Shown piece after piece: positions 63,612 through 64,000 of a stretch of DNA of 64,000 nt. A program made the position numbers and the translations under genes. The notes beneath the pieces are model-generated. The model saw only the letters and a list, made by a program, of their open reading frames with translations, was not told the origin of the DNA and did not search any database. The stretch's first letter is position 1. Every line of letters begins with the position of its first letter. Origin of the DNA: Peptostreptococcus russellii (lineage in GTDB: Bacteria > Bacillota > Clostridia > Peptostreptococcales > Peptostreptococcaceae); the NCBI RefSeq assembly GCF_900110295.1, contig NZ_FODF01000003.1, forward strand, positions 124,001 to 188,000, read 5' to 3'.

Positions 63612-64000
63612 ATGGAACAATACGGAAGTTTTGCATATATATACGATGAATTAATGGATGATGTAGATTATGAAAAATGGGTAAAACATATAGAGAATAT
63701 AATAGAACATAAGAAAATAAAAGTGAAAAATATTTTAGAACTTGCTTGCGGAACAGGAAATATAACACTTCCACTAGCTCAAAAAGGATATGATATAGCA
63801 GGAATAGACATTTCTGAAGAAATGCTTGATGTTGCATTTAATAAATCTGAAGAAGTGCAGATTCCACTAGTACTTTTACAGCAGGATATAGTTGATTTAG
63901 ATTTTGATCTGTATGATTTAGATTGTGTATTGTGTGCATGTGATGGATTCAATTATATAACATCTCCTGATGATTTAAAAAAGGTCTTTGCCAAGTCATA
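63612..64000 (+). CDS. Class I SAM-dependent methyltransferase, N-terminal part (cut by window end)
   Basis: The reading frame from ATG 63612 (behind AGGAGGGTA) stays open to the window edge, giving 129 residues. MEQYGSFAYIYDELMDDVDYEKW is the common start of YqeM-like methyltransferases, and ILELACGTGNITLPLA is SAM motif I; DIAGIDISEEMLDVA is motif II and CDGFNYI follows. The substrate is unknown; relatives often sit near ribosomal silencing factor genes. Confidence 0.88.
   Translation, partial: MEQYGSFAYIYDELMDDVDYEKWVKHIENIIEHKKIKVKNILELACGTGNITLPLAQKGYDIAGIDISEEMLDVAFNKSEEVQIPLVLLQQDIVDLDFDLYDLDCVLCACDGFNYITSPDDLKKVFAKS

Overview
The window is a gene-dense, AT-rich (roughly one-third GC by eye) stretch of a Gram-positive Clostridia-type chromosome. 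Pointers are AGA-dominated arginine codons, strong AGGAGG ribosome sites, intrinsic terminators after most operons, a butyrate kinase end, sigma-54 with a dedicated activator, a cysteine desulfidase, a CWB2 cell-wall-anchored protein (typical of Clostridioides/Peptostreptococcaceae), a dlt operon and no oxidative respiration genes. A Peptostreptococcaceae anaerobe fits best, but genus cannot be fixed from sequence alone. I saw no tRNA, rRNA, CRISPR array, phage or intact insertion sequence.

Layout. 1-5.1 kb: end of butyrate kinase, a YheO/DauR-type regulator, then an MBL hydrolase, a small (p)ppGpp synthetase, a phosphoesterase and a nucleotidase. 5.1-9.6 kb: class II aldolase, then envelope genes (GT28 glycolipid synthase, polysaccharide deacetylase, flippase-like membrane protein). 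9.6-19.3 kb: rpoN, then the central glycolysis block cggR-gap, pgk, tpiA, gpmI, eno; a CggR-type operator overlies the cggR promoter and a structured terminator region separates gap from pgk. 19.5-27.7 kb: two little-known genes, then secG-rnr-(yfhO-like)-smpB-ssrA, i.e. protein export, RNA decay and trans-translation. 28.2-33.0 kb: manA and a mannose-family PTS (IIAB, IIC, IID, DUF956), the PTS membrane genes carrying foreign-looking arginine codons. 33.4-38.9 kb: SstT-like transporter, GtrA/GT2 pair, small proteins, a methyltransferase. 39.1-46.7 kb: dltD-dltX-dltA-dltB-dltC, then an unusual L,D-transpeptidase. 46.9-56.6 kb: nrdEF, a Fur-box-controlled Gx transporter, pepF, a sigma-54 activator and its probable target, a cysteine desulfidase. 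56.7-64 kb: hpt, an ArsR regulator, a 0.9 kb non-coding stretch with strong RNA folds, a CWB2 protein, a DapA homologue lacking catalytic residues, L-serine dehydratase and a truncated methyltransferase.

How the parts connect. Mannose enters by the PTS, ManA makes fructose-6-phosphate, and aldolase plus the CggR-regulated enzymes carry it to phosphoenolpyruvate, which in turn drives the PTS. Serine/threonine uptake (SstT), serine dehydratase and cysteine desulfidase give pyruvate from amino acids. Envelope genes form a second theme: glycolipid synthase, GT2 + GtrA + YfhO (a recognised three-part extracellular glycosylation set), D-alanylation of teichoic acids, an L,D-transpeptidase, a deacetylase and a CWB2 surface protein. 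The most interesting signals are the complete sigma-54 switch at 53-56.5 kb (activator with two cysteine clusters, phased upstream repeats, consensus -24/-12 promoter), the active-site-deficient DapA homologue, and several candidate structured RNAs (9.7, 13.75, 29.7, 46.86 and 58.55 kb) that match no RNA family I recognise.
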